Assembly: GCA_963775085.1 (NCBI GenBank)
Contig: CAVZHO010000010.1
Span: 1 to 64,000 of the forward strand
Direction of reading: 5' to 3'
DNA: 64,000 nucleotides
Source: JAAFIP01 sp963775085
GTDB lineage: Bacteria; Pseudomonadota; Gammaproteobacteria; Burkholderiales; Burkholderiaceae_C
In this document: in pieces, positions 43,246 to 52,222 of the stretch
Numbering within the stretch: the stretch's first letter is position 1
Layout: every line of letters starts with the position of its first letter
Notes under the pieces: generated by a model
Seen by the model: the letters and a program-made list of their open reading frames with translations, nothing else
The model's database searches: none
Told to the model about the DNA's origin: nothing
Made by a program: the position numbers and the translations under genes

Positions 43246-46200
43246 TTATAAAAAGGGAGATGGCGTTTTCTTGCGTCGAACAATCAATACACCGAGCGAG
43301 AAGAGACTCAGCAGTATCAACATGGGATCCAGCAGGCCCGGGCCTGAACGCATGGTACAGCCACCGCCACCGGCACCCCCTGTCGCCTGCGCGGTAACTT
43401 TGCCGTTGATCGTTATCACAGCGTCTTGATCGTTGGTGGTCACTGCAAGCGTTGCTTCAAACTCTCCCGGGCTATTCACAGCCATCACTACATCCACCGT
43501 ACAGGTTTGACTCGCTGCTAACGTAAACGGTAGCGCTGGGCAGGCATTTGTAGTGACACTCCCTTGCTTCACGGTACTGCCCGGCAACAAGCTGAAGTTT
43601 GCTGCCCCACCGCCAGCAATGTGCAGCGTAAGTGTAGTGACATTCAAACTCAACCCCACTGGCGTGCCAAATACAAGCGTGGTTCTCGTCGTGGATGCAG
43701 AACCTATGGCGGCCACTGGTAGAACCACCGTGGTAGCGGGCACTGCTACACCATTACTCCATAACGGGAATGGCAGTGCCTCGGGTACGCCCGCAGCATC
43801 CGTCAATGGCTTGGTATAGCGAACGGCGTTGACATAGGCCGCCAAATCTGCCAAGTCCGCATCGGAAACGGCAGAAAATTCATTCATCGTTCTGGCATTG
43901 ATGATGCCCCTGCGAATGCTGGCAGGGTCTCCCTGGTTGGCTGCTGTGCCTGCTGAGTTACCAATCTTATCTGTGGTGCTAAACACATCTGGCTTCAATG
44001 CACCATGGCAATCAGCGCAAGCGCTTCCACTAACAGCACCCAGCCATTCTTTCCATAAAACCTTTCCATTGATCGAAGAAATTCCCCTCACTCCACTTGC
44101 TGCTGTGCAGGTAGCGGATACCGGAGCACTCCATACCCCGTTAGTACAGGAGAACGAGGCCGTGCCCGTGGTGGGTGCAATCGAGTCTGCTAAGGCAGTA
44201 GACGCGCCCGATGCGGTTGCTAATGCAGCCGCATTACAGGTATTAGCGCCTACCGTCCAGCTTAATGGGCCAGCCACGCAACCTGAAGGCGGTGGCGGCG
44301 CATCGCAACTAGACAATGTGGGCGCGCTCCAAGTGCCGTTATTGCAAGTAAATGACGCTGCACCGGTATTCGATCCTGTTGCATTGGACAGCGACAAGCT
44401 TGCACCCGATGCAGATGCCGGTGCAGATGCGCCACAGGAGTTTGCACCCACGCTCCAGCCCAAGGTGCTTGCTGCACAATTGACGGGTGCTGGCACAACA
44501 CAGGTAGCCCCTGGTGCAGCCCCACCCCATGTGCCATTGCTACAGGCAAAAGTGGCTGCACCCGTTGTCGGTGCTGAGACATCTGACAAGGCAGCCGCCG
44601 CACCAGAAACCGTAACTCCAGCAGTTGCATTACAGGTATTTCCACCTGCAGTCCAACTCAGAGGACTGGCAACACAATCTGCCGGTGGCGTGACGCAAGT
44701 AGCCGAAGTAGGTGCGCCCCATGTACCGTTAGAACATGAAAACGTAGCAACGCCTGTAGCGGGTGCCAAGGAATCTGTGAGCACCGCTGCTGCGCCTGAT
44801 GCTGTGGACAGGGCAGATGCATTACACACGCTACCGCCCACACTCCAACTCAGTGGCCCTGCCGCGCAAGGTGCTGGTGCATTGCAAGTGGCTCCCGTAG
44901 CGGCACCCCATGCACCATTGGTACACGAGAAGGTGGCCGCTCCCGTCGTGGGCGATAGCGTGTCGTTCAATACGGTGGAGGCTCCCGATGCGATAGAGGC
45001 TACTGCGGCATCGCAGATGTTGCCACCCACTGTCCAGCTCAATGCGCCTGCCGCGCAGGGCGCTGGTGCATTGCAGGTGGCTCCTGTAGCTGCGCCCCAT
45101 GCGCCGTTCGTGCAGGCAAAGGTGGCCGCTCCGGTAGTGGGCGCTGCCAGGTCGGACAAGGTGGTGCTTTGACCTGAAGCGGCGGTTGCAGCTACCGCAT
45201 CGCAGGTGTTGCCTCCTACCGTCCAGCTCAGCGCTCTGGCCGCGCAGGGCGCAGGTGTGGTGCAAGTGGCCGAAGTAGGTGCTCCCCAGGCGCCATTGCT
45301 GCATGAAAAGGTAGCAACGCCAGTAGCGGGTGCCGTTATGTCGGAAAGCGTTGCAGATGCGCCTGATGTAGTCAATGTAGCTGTGGCATTACACACGCTC
45401 GTACCGACACTCCAACTTAACGCACTGGCAGCGCAGGGCCCAGCCGCGACTGCGGTCGCACAAGTTGCAGAGGTAGCGACTCCCCAAGCACCATTGGTAC
45501 ACGAGAAGGTGGCCGCTCCCGTCGTGGGCGATAGCGTGTCGTTCAATACGGTGGAGGCTCCCGATGCGGTAGAGGCTACTACGGCATCGCAGATGTTGCC
45601 ACCCACTGTCCAGCTCAATGCGCCTGCCGCGCAGGGCGCTGGTGCATTGCAGGTGGCTCCTGTAGCTGCGCCCCATGCGCCGTTCGTGCAGGCAAAGGTG
45701 GCCGCTCCGGTAGTGGGCGCTGCCAGGTCGGACAAGGTGGTGCTTTGGCCTGAAGCGGCGGTTGCAGCTACCGTATCGCAGGTGTTGCCTCCTACCGTCC
45801 AGCTCAGCGCGCTGGCTGCACAGGGCGCAGGTGTGGTGCAAGTGGCCGAAGTGGGTGCTCCCCAGGCGCCATTGCTGCATGAGAACGTAGCAACGCCTGT
45901 AGCGGGTGCTAAGGAATCTGTGAGCACCGTTGCTGCGCCTGATGCTGTGGACAGGGCAGATGCATTACACACGCTACCGCCCACACTCCAACTCAGTGGC
46001 CCTGCCACGCAAGGTGCTGGTGCATTGCAAGTGGCTCCCGTAGCGACTCCCCATGCACCATTGGTACACGAGAAGGTGGCCGCTCCCGTCGTGGGCGATA
46101 GCGTGTCGTTCAATACGGTGGAGGCTCCCGATGCGATAGAGGCTACTGCGGCATCGCAGATGTTGCCACCCACTGTCCAGCTCAATGCGCCTGCCGCGCA

Positions 46201-47031
46201 GGGCGCTGGTGCATTGCAGGTGGCTCCTGTAGCTGCGCCCCATGCGCCGTTCGTGCAGGCAAAGGTGGCCGCTCCGGTAGTGGGCGCTGCCAGGTCGGAC
46301 AAGGTGGTGCTTTGACCTGAAGCGGCGGTTGCAGCTACCGCATCGCAGGTGTTGCCTCCTACCGTCCAGCTCAGTGCACTGGCTGCACAGGTCGCGGGCG
46401 GAGTTACTGCCACATTACAAGTGGCAGCTGGCGATGCCAGCTGTGTCCAGGTACCACTGGCGCACTGGAAAGCTGATGTACCTGTAGTAGGTGCGAGGCT
46501 GTCAACCAAAGACGCAATCGTGCCAGATGCAGCCGTAGCAACAGAAGCATTACAGGTATTGGCGCCCGCCATCCAACTCAGCGTACTTGCTGCGCATGAG
46601 CTAGTGGCAGCCGCAATCGGTTTGCCCCAATACACCGCATCCATATACGCAGCCATGTCGTCTTTGTCTACTTGCGGCATGGAGTTGAACTTGCACATGC
46701 CGCTGTCTAATGCGCAATCGGCCAATACAGCATTGAGTTGTGCAATATTGGCCCCGGTCGTTGCCGTGACTCCATAGATGTACTGGCTGGTTTTTTTATA
46801 TATTTTGAATGCGTCATCGGTCTTTATAGCCAGCCCGGTAGTCTTGTTTGCCACCGTATGACACCCCGTGCATTTATCTCCCGCAGGAGCATAGGTTGTC
46901 CCAAACAGCACTTGCCCTCTTGCAGGATCCGCCGCAAATGCTGGATTTAACATAACCAGCATCACAAGTACCGCAAACCAATGGCTGATGTGACGTATTG
47001 CTCGAATTTGTGTACTTTGACCGTGATTCAT
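43246..47031 (-). CDS. Large secreted diheme cytochrome with 13 four-cysteine repeats and a JDVT-CTERM-like tail
   Basis: 1261 aa. Signal peptide (VLVMLVMLNPAFA), a class I cytochrome domain with CTGCH (Cys54, Cys57, His58), then 13 tandem repeats of about 62 residues, each with the outline C-x(7)-W-x(5)-C...F-x-C-x-N-G-x-W...C. A second haem domain with CADCH follows, then a beta domain, and the C-terminal tail GGGGCTMRSGPGLLDPM, a hydrophobic helix and RRKK. The tail resembles the JDVT-CTERM sorting signal, and a CPBP-type protease gene lies next upstream. Repeats 2-4, 5-7 and 8-10 are near-copies as triplets. It heads the TlpA/DUF4266/DUF3570/ApbE operon. Probably a surface electron carrier; that is inferred. 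Confidence 0.85.
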   Translation of the reverse strand: MNHGQSTQIRAIRHISHWFAVLVMLVMLNPAFAADPARGQVLFGTTYAPAGDKCTGCHTVANKTTGLAIKTDDAFKIYKKTSQYIYGVTATTGANIAQLNAVLADCALDSGMCKFNSMPQVDKDDMAAYMDAVYWGKPIAAATSSCAASTLSWMAGANTCNASVATAASGTIASLVDSLAPTTGTSAFQCASGTWTQLASPAATCNVAVTPPATCAASALSWTVGGNTCDAVAATAASGQSTTLSDLAAPTTGAATFACTNGAWGAATGATCNAPAPCAAGALSWTVGGNICDAAVASIASGASTVLNDTLSPTTGAATFSCTNGAWGVATGATCNAPAPCVAGPLSWSVGGSVCNASALSTASGAATVLTDSLAPATGVATFSCSNGAWGAPTSATCTTPAPCAASALSWTVGGNTCDTVAATAASGQSTTLSDLAAPTTGAATFACTNGAWGAATGATCNAPAPCAAGALSWTVGGNICDAVVASTASGASTVLNDTLSPTTGAATFSCTNGAWGVATSATCATAVAAGPCAASALSWSVGTSVCNATATLTTSGASATLSDITAPATGVATFSCSNGAWGAPTSATCTTPAPCAARALSWTVGGNTCDAVAATAASGQSTTLSDLAAPTTGAATFACTNGAWGAATGATCNAPAPCAAGALSWTVGGNICDAAVASIASGASTVLNDTLSPTTGAATFSCTNGAWGAATGATCNAPAPCAAGPLSWSVGGSVCNASALSTASGAAAVLTDSLAPATGVATFSCSNGTWGAPTSATCVTPPADCVASPLSWTAGGNTCNATAGVTVSGAAAALSDVSAPTTGAATFACSNGTWGGAAPGATCVVPAPVNCAASTLGWSVGANSCGASAPASASGASLSLSNATGSNTGAASFTCNNGTWSAPTLSSCDAPPPPSGCVAGPLSWTVGANTCNAAALATASGASTALADSIAPTTGTASFSCTNGVWSAPVSATCTAASGVRGISSINGKVLWKEWLGAVSGSACADCHGALKPDVFSTTDKIGNSAGTAANQGDPASIRRGIINARTMNEFSAVSDADLADLAAYVNAVRYTKPLTDAAGVPEALPFPLWSNGVAVPATTVVLPVAAIGSASTTRTTLVFGTPVGLSLNVTTLTLHIAGGGAANFSLLPGSTVKQGSVTTNACPALPFTLAASQTCTVDVVMAVNSPGEFEATLAVTTNDQDAVITINGKVTAQATGGAGGGGCTMRSGPGLLDPMLILLSLFSLGVLIVRRKKTPSPFL
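44100..46620 (-). repeat. Tandem coding repeats (about 186 bp x 13)
   Basis: Thirteen units coding four-cysteine modules. Superimposed is a higher-order period of three units (about 560 bp), best kept between units 2-4, 5-7 and 8-10. Near-identity between triplets points to recent duplication or gene conversion; assembly collapse is also possible here. Confidence 0.85.
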
Positions 47032-47059
47032 GAAGAGATCCTATGGCGTTCTTGATTTT

Positions 47060-47074
47060 TGGGAAAATTTCCCA
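47060..47074. promoter_or_regulatory. Palindrome TGGGAAA-N-TTTCCCA upstream of the large cytochrome gene
   Basis: TGGGAAA A TTTCCCA, 29 bp before the ATG. An extended form of the same palindrome lies before dsbD at 51827-51845. I see no other copy in the window. Candidate operator for a common regulator. Confidence 0.7.
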
Positions 47075-47158
47075 TAAACTATGCCATACAAATCAAAGCA
47101 GGTCAACCATCTGTAGAAATTTATTCGTTATGAAACGTAATCATCCTAAAGAATTCAG

Positions 47159-47563
47159 TTATTTATACCAACACATACCGGCTATAAATATTAAATTAAA
47201 GAAACTATGCAACCCGACAATCCAAGCCAAAGAGTCGGTTTTTTGGTACACCCATCCGAGCAGCAGAGACGGTGCAAATACCGCCAGCGTGGCAGGGTTG
47301 CCGGAAAGGGAAAAATGGGCCAAGGAGAAAATGATCGAAACAGTGCCGTTAGCCGTCAGGGCGGTCCATTTTTGTCGCATCAAAAGGTTTTGCAAACCCG
47401 CTCTAAATACCAATTCTTCAACCATCGGACCCCAAAATAGCAACTTAAAATGAAGTCTTGTGTCATAGCACTCTAAGGGCTGGATTTGCAGCCCCCAAGA
47501 TGTAGCGGCCATAGCGCCTACAGGGACCAGTGCTAACAGAGACATACACCGTGCGTAATTCAT
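47159..47563 (-). CDS. CPBP-family glutamic intramembrane protease, probable JDVT-CTERM processing enzyme
   Basis: 134 aa from ATG 47563 (GTG 47566 and ATG 47545 are alternatives). Hydrophobic, with the three CPBP/Abi motifs: EELVFRAGLQ (Glu-Glu...Arg), FSLAHFS (His) and HSFFNLIF (His...Asn). The family includes type II CAAX proteases and the MrtJ enzymes that go with JDVT-CTERM proteins. The next gene on the same strand encodes a protein with such a tail, which is the main argument for this role. Its 5' end overlaps that of the divergent DUF6502 gene. Confidence 0.8.
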   Translation of the reverse strand: MNYARCMSLLALVPVGAMAATSWGLQIQPLECYDTRLHFKLLFWGPMVEELVFRAGLQNLLMRQKWTALTANGTVSIIFSLAHFSLSGNPATLAVFAPSLLLGWVYQKTDSLAWIVGLHSFFNLIFIAGMCWYK

Positions 47564-48507
47564 CACCCCCCTCCACCACCCTCAAAGCCAAAGCCGAGTT
47601 GCGCGGCAAAACGTTGGCTGTCGAAGCCTTTGGTGCCGAGCATGCCTCCCAAGCCGTGGAGCAACTGCTGCTGCCTATGGCGCAACTGATGATCAGCCAC
47701 GGGCTGCAGTACGGCGCGGTGACCGAACTGCTGAAAAAATCCATGGTGGACGCGGCTGTGGCTAACTTTGGAATTGGTGAGCGCAGCGTGACCGACAGCC
47801 GCATTGCTGTGCTCACGGGGGTGCACCGCAAAGATGTGCGCCGCTTGCGCGAAGAGCCATCGCCCAAAACGGCGGCAGATGTAGCTGCACCCTTGATGTC
47901 CATTGGTGCCCAAGTGGTGGCACGCTGGATCAGTGACCCCGCCTACCTGACCGCGCACAATCAAGCCCGCCCTCTGGCCCGTACACCACGCCATGCCAAG
48001 CCCGGCGAGCCCGACTTTACGAGCCTGGTAGCACAAATCAGCCAAGACGTGGGCGCGCGCGCCGTCCTCGAAGAGCTGCTGCGTCTGGACATTGCACACA
48101 GCTCTGACGAGACGCACGTCGCGCTGCACAGCAATGCTTTTGTGCCACAAGAGGGTATTAACGAAGCGTTTCATTTTTTAGCCTCTAATGTAAGCGACCA
48201 CCTGGCAACGGCGGTGCACAATCTACACCCAGAGCGTGCCACGCAGGCAATGTTAGAGCAAAGCGCGTATTCACAGAACTTATCTGACAGCGATGCCAAC
48301 GAACTGGAACAAACGGCGCGGGTACTTTGGGCTGCTGCATTGCAGCAGTTTTTGCAAAAAGCAACGGCTGCCGAGCAGCGCAGTCTCAAAAAATACGATG
48401 CCAAACAGCGCGTACGCTTTGGTGTCTATTTTCACAAAGCAGTGATGCCCATTGAATCAGGTACCAAGACAAAGTCCTCTGCACCCCGTAAAAAGGTCAA
48501 ATCATGA
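47551..48507 (+). CDS. DUF6502 family protein
   Basis: 318 aa from GTG 47551; another GTG lies at 47530. Start choice is uncertain because both overlap the divergent protease gene. The core AVEQLLLPMAQLMISHGLQY, AVTELLKKSMVDAAV and VLTGVHRKDVRRLR is the DUF6502 pattern and looks like a helical DNA-binding domain. Its stop overlaps the DUF5666 gene by 4 nt (ATGA), so the two are coupled. Probably a cytoplasmic regulator; unproven. Confidence 0.82.
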   Translation: MRNSSPPSTTLKAKAELRGKTLAVEAFGAEHASQAVEQLLLPMAQLMISHGLQYGAVTELLKKSMVDAAVANFGIGERSVTDSRIAVLTGVHRKDVRRLREEPSPKTAADVAAPLMSIGAQVVARWISDPAYLTAHNQARPLARTPRHAKPGEPDFTSLVAQISQDVGARAVLEELLRLDIAHSSDETHVALHSNAFVPQEGINEAFHFLASNVSDHLATAVHNLHPERATQAMLEQSAYSQNLSDSDANELEQTARVLWAAALQQFLQKATAAEQRSLKKYDAKQRVRFGVYFHKAVMPIESGTKTKSSAPRKKVKS

Positions 48508-49730
48508 ACGTGCGCGCAAGAATAAAAATACGGGCCAGCGAGTTATCTCTCAAAGCACGCTTTGCGGCGTCGGCTGTGCTGGCTGTCATGCTGACGGCTT
48601 GTGGTGGCGGCCTCGGAGGGGACGTGGCGTCTTTGCCCGGCACCGGAGGTACAGGCATCACGGCGATGGGGCCGGTGGCAGGCTTTGGCAGTGTGATTGT
48701 CAATGGCATTCGCTTTGAGGATAGCGCTGCAAAGGTGTTGATTGACGGCCAAGAGCAGTCTGCTGGCGACACCAGCCAACTGCGACTGGGCGTGGTGGCC
48801 AACGTTGTTGGGCGTAAATCCAACGCCAGTGTGACCACCAGCGCCGTTATCAGGGCCCAGGGAACAGCAGACCGTATTGAAGTCTGGTCGATAGCCCAAG
48901 GCACGGTCACCAACAAGGCATCGTCCACCACATTCAGCGTCGCAGGAATGAATATGGTGGTGGATGCAGGCACGGTGTTTGAGGGTGCCATGTCTGCCAG
49001 TAGCCTGAATACCTCCACCATCGTCAAGGTCTGGGGCCTGCCCATCACTGCGGATTTCAGCCAATGGTCAGTGACGCGGCTGGAGGTGTTGGACAAGGCT
49101 TCGAGCACGATCAGCACCGGCAAGGTCGTGCTGCGGGGCAGCCTACCTACCCTCAATGGCCTGGCGCTGGCAGTCAGCGGCACTACGCTGGCTGACGGGC
49201 AACTGGTGCGCGCTGTGGGTAACTTGACCGCTGGCACCCTGACTGTAAGCAAGATCACCGCTCTGGACAACAATGGCTCCACCACGCCAGCCACCGGCTA
49301 CGCCGAGATAGAAGGTATTGTTACAAGCATCGTCAGTAGTAACACCGCCACACCCGCCAAGGTGACGCGGATGACCCTGGGCGCGACCACGGTGGATACC
49401 ACAGAGGCCCTGATCTTGCCCGCTGGTGCTAGTCTTGCTTCTGGCAAACGGGTGGAAGTGCGAGGCAATTGGAGCAATGGCATTCTGCTGGCTACTCAGG
49501 TATCAGTCAGGTCGGCTAACGAGTCGCAAGAGGTGGAGATTCAGGCTGCGATTGAACAATTTACCAGCATTGCCAGCTTTATCGTGCGGGGGCAGCGTTG
49601 TGATGCTTCGGGCTTGTCGCTTACTCCATTGCAGATCAGCAAATTAGGTGTGAATGTATTGGTGCACCTTGAGGGCAGGAAGAACGGCGATGTTGTTCGG
49701 GTGACGGAGCTGGAGATCAAATCCAGATAA
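48504..49730 (+). CDS. DUF5666 lipoprotein
   Basis: 408 aa. Signal peptide with lipobox LTAC followed by a Gly-rich stretch. The mature part is a series of small beta-barrel (OB-like) DUF5666 modules, seen as repeats of the kind GPVAGFGSVIVNGIRFE, GTVTN, IEGIVTSI and KVVLRG. Outer-membrane or periplasmic protein of unknown function, often next to DUF6502. Confidence 0.85.
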   Translation: MNVRARIKIRASELSLKARFAASAVLAVMLTACGGGLGGDVASLPGTGGTGITAMGPVAGFGSVIVNGIRFEDSAAKVLIDGQEQSAGDTSQLRLGVVANVVGRKSNASVTTSAVIRAQGTADRIEVWSIAQGTVTNKASSTTFSVAGMNMVVDAGTVFEGAMSASSLNTSTIVKVWGLPITADFSQWSVTRLEVLDKASSTISTGKVVLRGSLPTLNGLALAVSGTTLADGQLVRAVGNLTAGTLTVSKITALDNNGSTTPATGYAEIEGIVTSIVSSNTATPAKVTRMTLGATTVDTTEALILPAGASLASGKRVEVRGNWSNGILLATQVSVRSANESQEVEIQAAIEQFTSIASFIVRGQRCDASGLSLTPLQISKLGVNVLVHLEGRKNGDVVRVTELEIKSR

Positions 49731-49752
49731 CTCGTTATTCCTGTGGTGAGCA

Positions 49753-49789
49753 CAACAAAAAAGCGGCCACGTAGGCCGCTTTTTTGTTG
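49753..49789. terminator. Bidirectional terminator between DUF5666 and dsbD
   Basis: CAACAAAAAAGCGGCC pairs exactly with GGCCGCTTTTTTGTTG around the loop ACGTA. A 16-bp stem with T-runs on both strands, between convergent genes. Confidence 0.92.
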
Positions 49790-49817
49790 GAAGCTACGAA
49801 ATCTAAAGAAAAGCAAT

Positions 49818-51776
49818 TTACTTGATGTCTGCAACATCCAAAGAAGCATGAAACTCACTGGTTTTTTGGTAGCCAATGACTTTGTGCGTCACCGATGCGG
49901 CACCCTTGGCATCAAAAAATACAATGCCAGGCGGGCCAAACAAGGCAAAACGCTTGAGCAAGGCTTTGTCCTCCGAGCTGTTTTTAGTCACGTCGGCCTG
50001 CAGCAAACGCACATTGGACAACCGTTTTTTCACACTGGCATCGCTGAAGGTAAACGCATCAAACTCTTTGCAAGACACGCACCAGTCGGCGTAAAAATCG
50101 AGCATTACTGGCTGGCCTTTTTGACCTGCTTGAAGCAAAGCTGCATCTAACTGGGCCATGTTATTGACCCGCTCAAAAGCCAAAGCATGGCCATTACCAG
50201 AAGGATTGGCCGTCGCCGCCATCGCCGTACCGCCCATGCTGCGCAGATGCGCCAGCGGCTGCAATATCGACTGACCACCGGAAGCTGCACCCATCAGCAG
50301 CACAGCCGCCAAGGCGGCAGCACCAATGCCGGCAGTACGCGCAGCAGGGTGTGGCCGGTGATCGTGCGAATGGCCACCCAGACCACCGAGCAGCGCTGCT
50401 GACATCAACAGCCAAGCCGCCCAAAACAGCATGTGCACCGCTGCTGGCAGTACGGGCGAGATCATCCAGATGGCTACGCCAAACAGCATCATGCCAAACA
50501 CCTGCTTGACGCGCTCCATCCACATGCCAGCGCGCGGGAGTAACGAACCCGCAGAGGCTCCCACCAGGAGCAGGGGCACACTCATGCCCAGCGCCATGGC
50601 AAATAACGCCAGGCCGCCCAGCACCACGTCCCGGGTTTGGCTGATGTAGACCAAGGCACCCGCCAAGGGTGCCGCCACACAAGGCCCCACCACCAGGGCC
50701 GAGACACCGCCCATGATGAAAACGCCTACATAAGAGCCGCCCTTGAACTTATTGGAGAAATTGGTGGCACCGGTTTGGATGGAGCTGGGCAATTGCAGCT
50801 CGTACACGCCAAACATCGACAGGGCCATAGCCGATAGCATCAAGGCAAAACCGCCCAGCACCCAAGGGTTTTGTAATGCAGCTGCCAAGCCCTCACCTGC
50901 CAAGCCTGCCGCCACACCAAAACCGGCATAGATCAGCGCCATGCCCAAGGAATATGCCAAGGCCAATAGGAAACCTTTACTGCGTGTAACTACTCCACTT
51001 TGCCCGGCAATGAGCGACGACAAAATAGGCACCATCGGCAGGACACAAGGCGTAAACGCCAGCAGTAAACCGGCGATCCAAAACACACCCATGGTTTTTA
51101 GCAAACTACCTGAGGCCAACGTAGCAGCTATTGAATCAGGAGCATCTTGCGTCCTTTTTACATCGGCTCCGGCTACTTTAGCGCCAGTTTTCTCGCTCCC
51201 GGGCAAAACTACTGCCGCACTGGCCACCGCAGGCACTGCCGATGTAGCAGCAGCGGCTGCTGGTGCGCCACCGCCAAACAAATCACCATTGGCTTCAATC
51301 TTCACGCCATCTGCAGCGGCGCCATAGGCCGCCAATGCCACTTTTATGTCGGCTGAAGCGGGCGGATAACACAGGCCTGCTGCGGCGCAACCTTGGTAAC
51401 CCACTGTCAAGGGCAGGTTTGCACCGGCTTTTTCAATTGGCACATCCACTGTCAATTGGTGTTTGTAGACGACCATGGTCTTTTTGAAGTTGGCATCAAA
51501 CTTTTCTTCGCCTCGGGGCAGTCCGACGGGGCCGAGCTTGCCTTGACCTGCATCCGCCTCCACACTGATGCGTTCCTGGTACAGGTAATAGCCGTCGGCG
51601 ATTTGCCAATTCAGACGCACCGTTTTTTTATCCACCACTTGCGCCGTGAGCGCAAAGGCCTTTTCAGGGGGTAAAAAATCGTCATTCGCGGCCCACGCGG
51701 GCAAACTGGCCCACACCAGTGCGATAGCAGCCAACAGGTTTACACGTCGAAACCACGACATACCAAGAATAAACAT
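49818..51776 (-). CDS. dsbD: Thiol:disulfide interchange protein DsbD
   Basis: 652 aa from ATG 51776, which has GGAG 9 nt upstream; the frame is open to 51860 across the operator. Periplasmic N-terminal domain with the Cys pair in GYQGCAAAGLCYPP, eight membrane helices with Cys in TPCVLPMVP and GPCVAAPLAG, and a C-terminal thioredoxin domain with DWCVSCKEF. It carries electrons from cytosolic thioredoxin to periplasmic thiol proteins such as TlpA. A probable degenerate R1 is read in frame in the loop before helix 1. Confidence 0.95.
   Translation of the reverse strand: MFILGMSWFRRVNLLAAIALVWASLPAWAANDDFLPPEKAFALTAQVVDKKTVRLNWQIADGYYLYQERISVEADAGQGKLGPVGLPRGEEKFDANFKKTMVVYKHQLTVDVPIEKAGANLPLTVGYQGCAAAGLCYPPASADIKVALAAYGAAADGVKIEANGDLFGGGAPAAAAATSAVPAVASAAVVLPGSEKTGAKVAGADVKRTQDAPDSIAATLASGSLLKTMGVFWIAGLLLAFTPCVLPMVPILSSLIAGQSGVVTRSKGFLLALAYSLGMALIYAGFGVAAGLAGEGLAAALQNPWVLGGFALMLSAMALSMFGVYELQLPSSIQTGATNFSNKFKGGSYVGVFIMGGVSALVVGPCVAAPLAGALVYISQTRDVVLGGLALFAMALGMSVPLLLVGASAGSLLPRAGMWMERVKQVFGMMLFGVAIWMISPVLPAAVHMLFWAAWLLMSAALLGGLGGHSHDHRPHPAARTAGIGAAALAAVLLMGAASGGQSILQPLAHLRSMGGTAMAATANPSGNGHALAFERVNNMAQLDAALLQAGQKGQPVMLDFYADWCVSCKEFDAFTFSDASVKKRLSNVRLLQADVTKNSSEDKALLKRFALFGPPGIVFFDAKGAASVTHKVIGYQKTSEFHASLDVADIK
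51121..51177 (+). repeat. R1-like repeat, copy 11 (degenerate, inside dsbD)
   Basis: GCAGCTATTGAATCAGGAGC, TCTTGCGTCC, GGCTCCGGCTACTTTA. It keeps the block order of R1 but with several changes. It falls in the linker between the N-terminal and membrane domains. Confidence 0.4.
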
Positions 51777-51826
51777 AGCTAAACTCCAATTTTCAGGTAA
51801 GTGCCAATGATGCAACAAAAAATCAT

Positions 51827-51845
51827 ATTTGGGAAATTTTCCCAA
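51827..51845. promoter_or_regulatory. 19-bp palindrome upstream of dsbD
   Basis: TTTGGGAAA T TTTCCCAAA, 50 bp before the chosen start. It matches the core at 47060-47074. Candidate operator shared with the large cytochrome operon. Confidence 0.75.
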
Positions 51846-51909
51846 ATATTTTTGCTTCAATTTGTAGCAAATACGTAACTGGAGTATTTCTAGCGCATAT
51901 CAGGCCGAT

Positions 51910-52125
51910 CTAATCCACCTGACGCCGGATCAAGTCGCGCCCGCTCTGGGTCATCACGTAGCTGCCATCTGCGCCGCGCGCCAGGTAGCCGTGCTCGGCC
52001 AGTCGGGGCGGCAGATGCTGTTTGAGCGCCATGGGCAGGGGCAGAGGGCCGTTCAGTTCAATTTGTTTGAGAACGTTCACCTCGTCAATGGTGGGGTCAA
52101 AGTGTGCGGTGTGGCCAGAATTCAT
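51910..52125 (-). CDS. Small winged-helix-like hypothetical protein
   Basis: 71 aa. ALKQHLPPRLAEHGYLARGA, DGSYVMTQSGRDLIRRQ looks like a short winged helix (recognition part plus wing). No DNA target known. AGGAGG-like sequence lies before ATG 52125. Alone between dsbD and the acyl-CoA ligase gene. Confidence 0.65.
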   Translation of the reverse strand: MNSGHTAHFDPTIDEVNVLKQIELNGPLPLPMALKQHLPPRLAEHGYLARGADGSYVMTQSGRDLIRRQVD

Positions 52126-52222
52126 ACAACCTCCTGAGCGCTCAAGGATGAGCGACAGCCTGAGATTAGCCCCAAGGCACCCGCGCTGTCAAATGGGATG
52201 GATTGGAGATGGATTTTGCCGG

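Noticed and set aside
43898..46315. Two long plus-strand frames (424 and 369 codons) opposite the large cytochrome gene
   Set aside because: They mirror the repeat array: Ala/Val/Pro-rich, repeated with the same 62-codon period, no start signal. Open antisense frames are expected from such biased repeats.
44100..46620. CRISPR-like array
   Set aside because: Repeat units are 186 bp, coding and without spacers; they code a four-Cys protein module.
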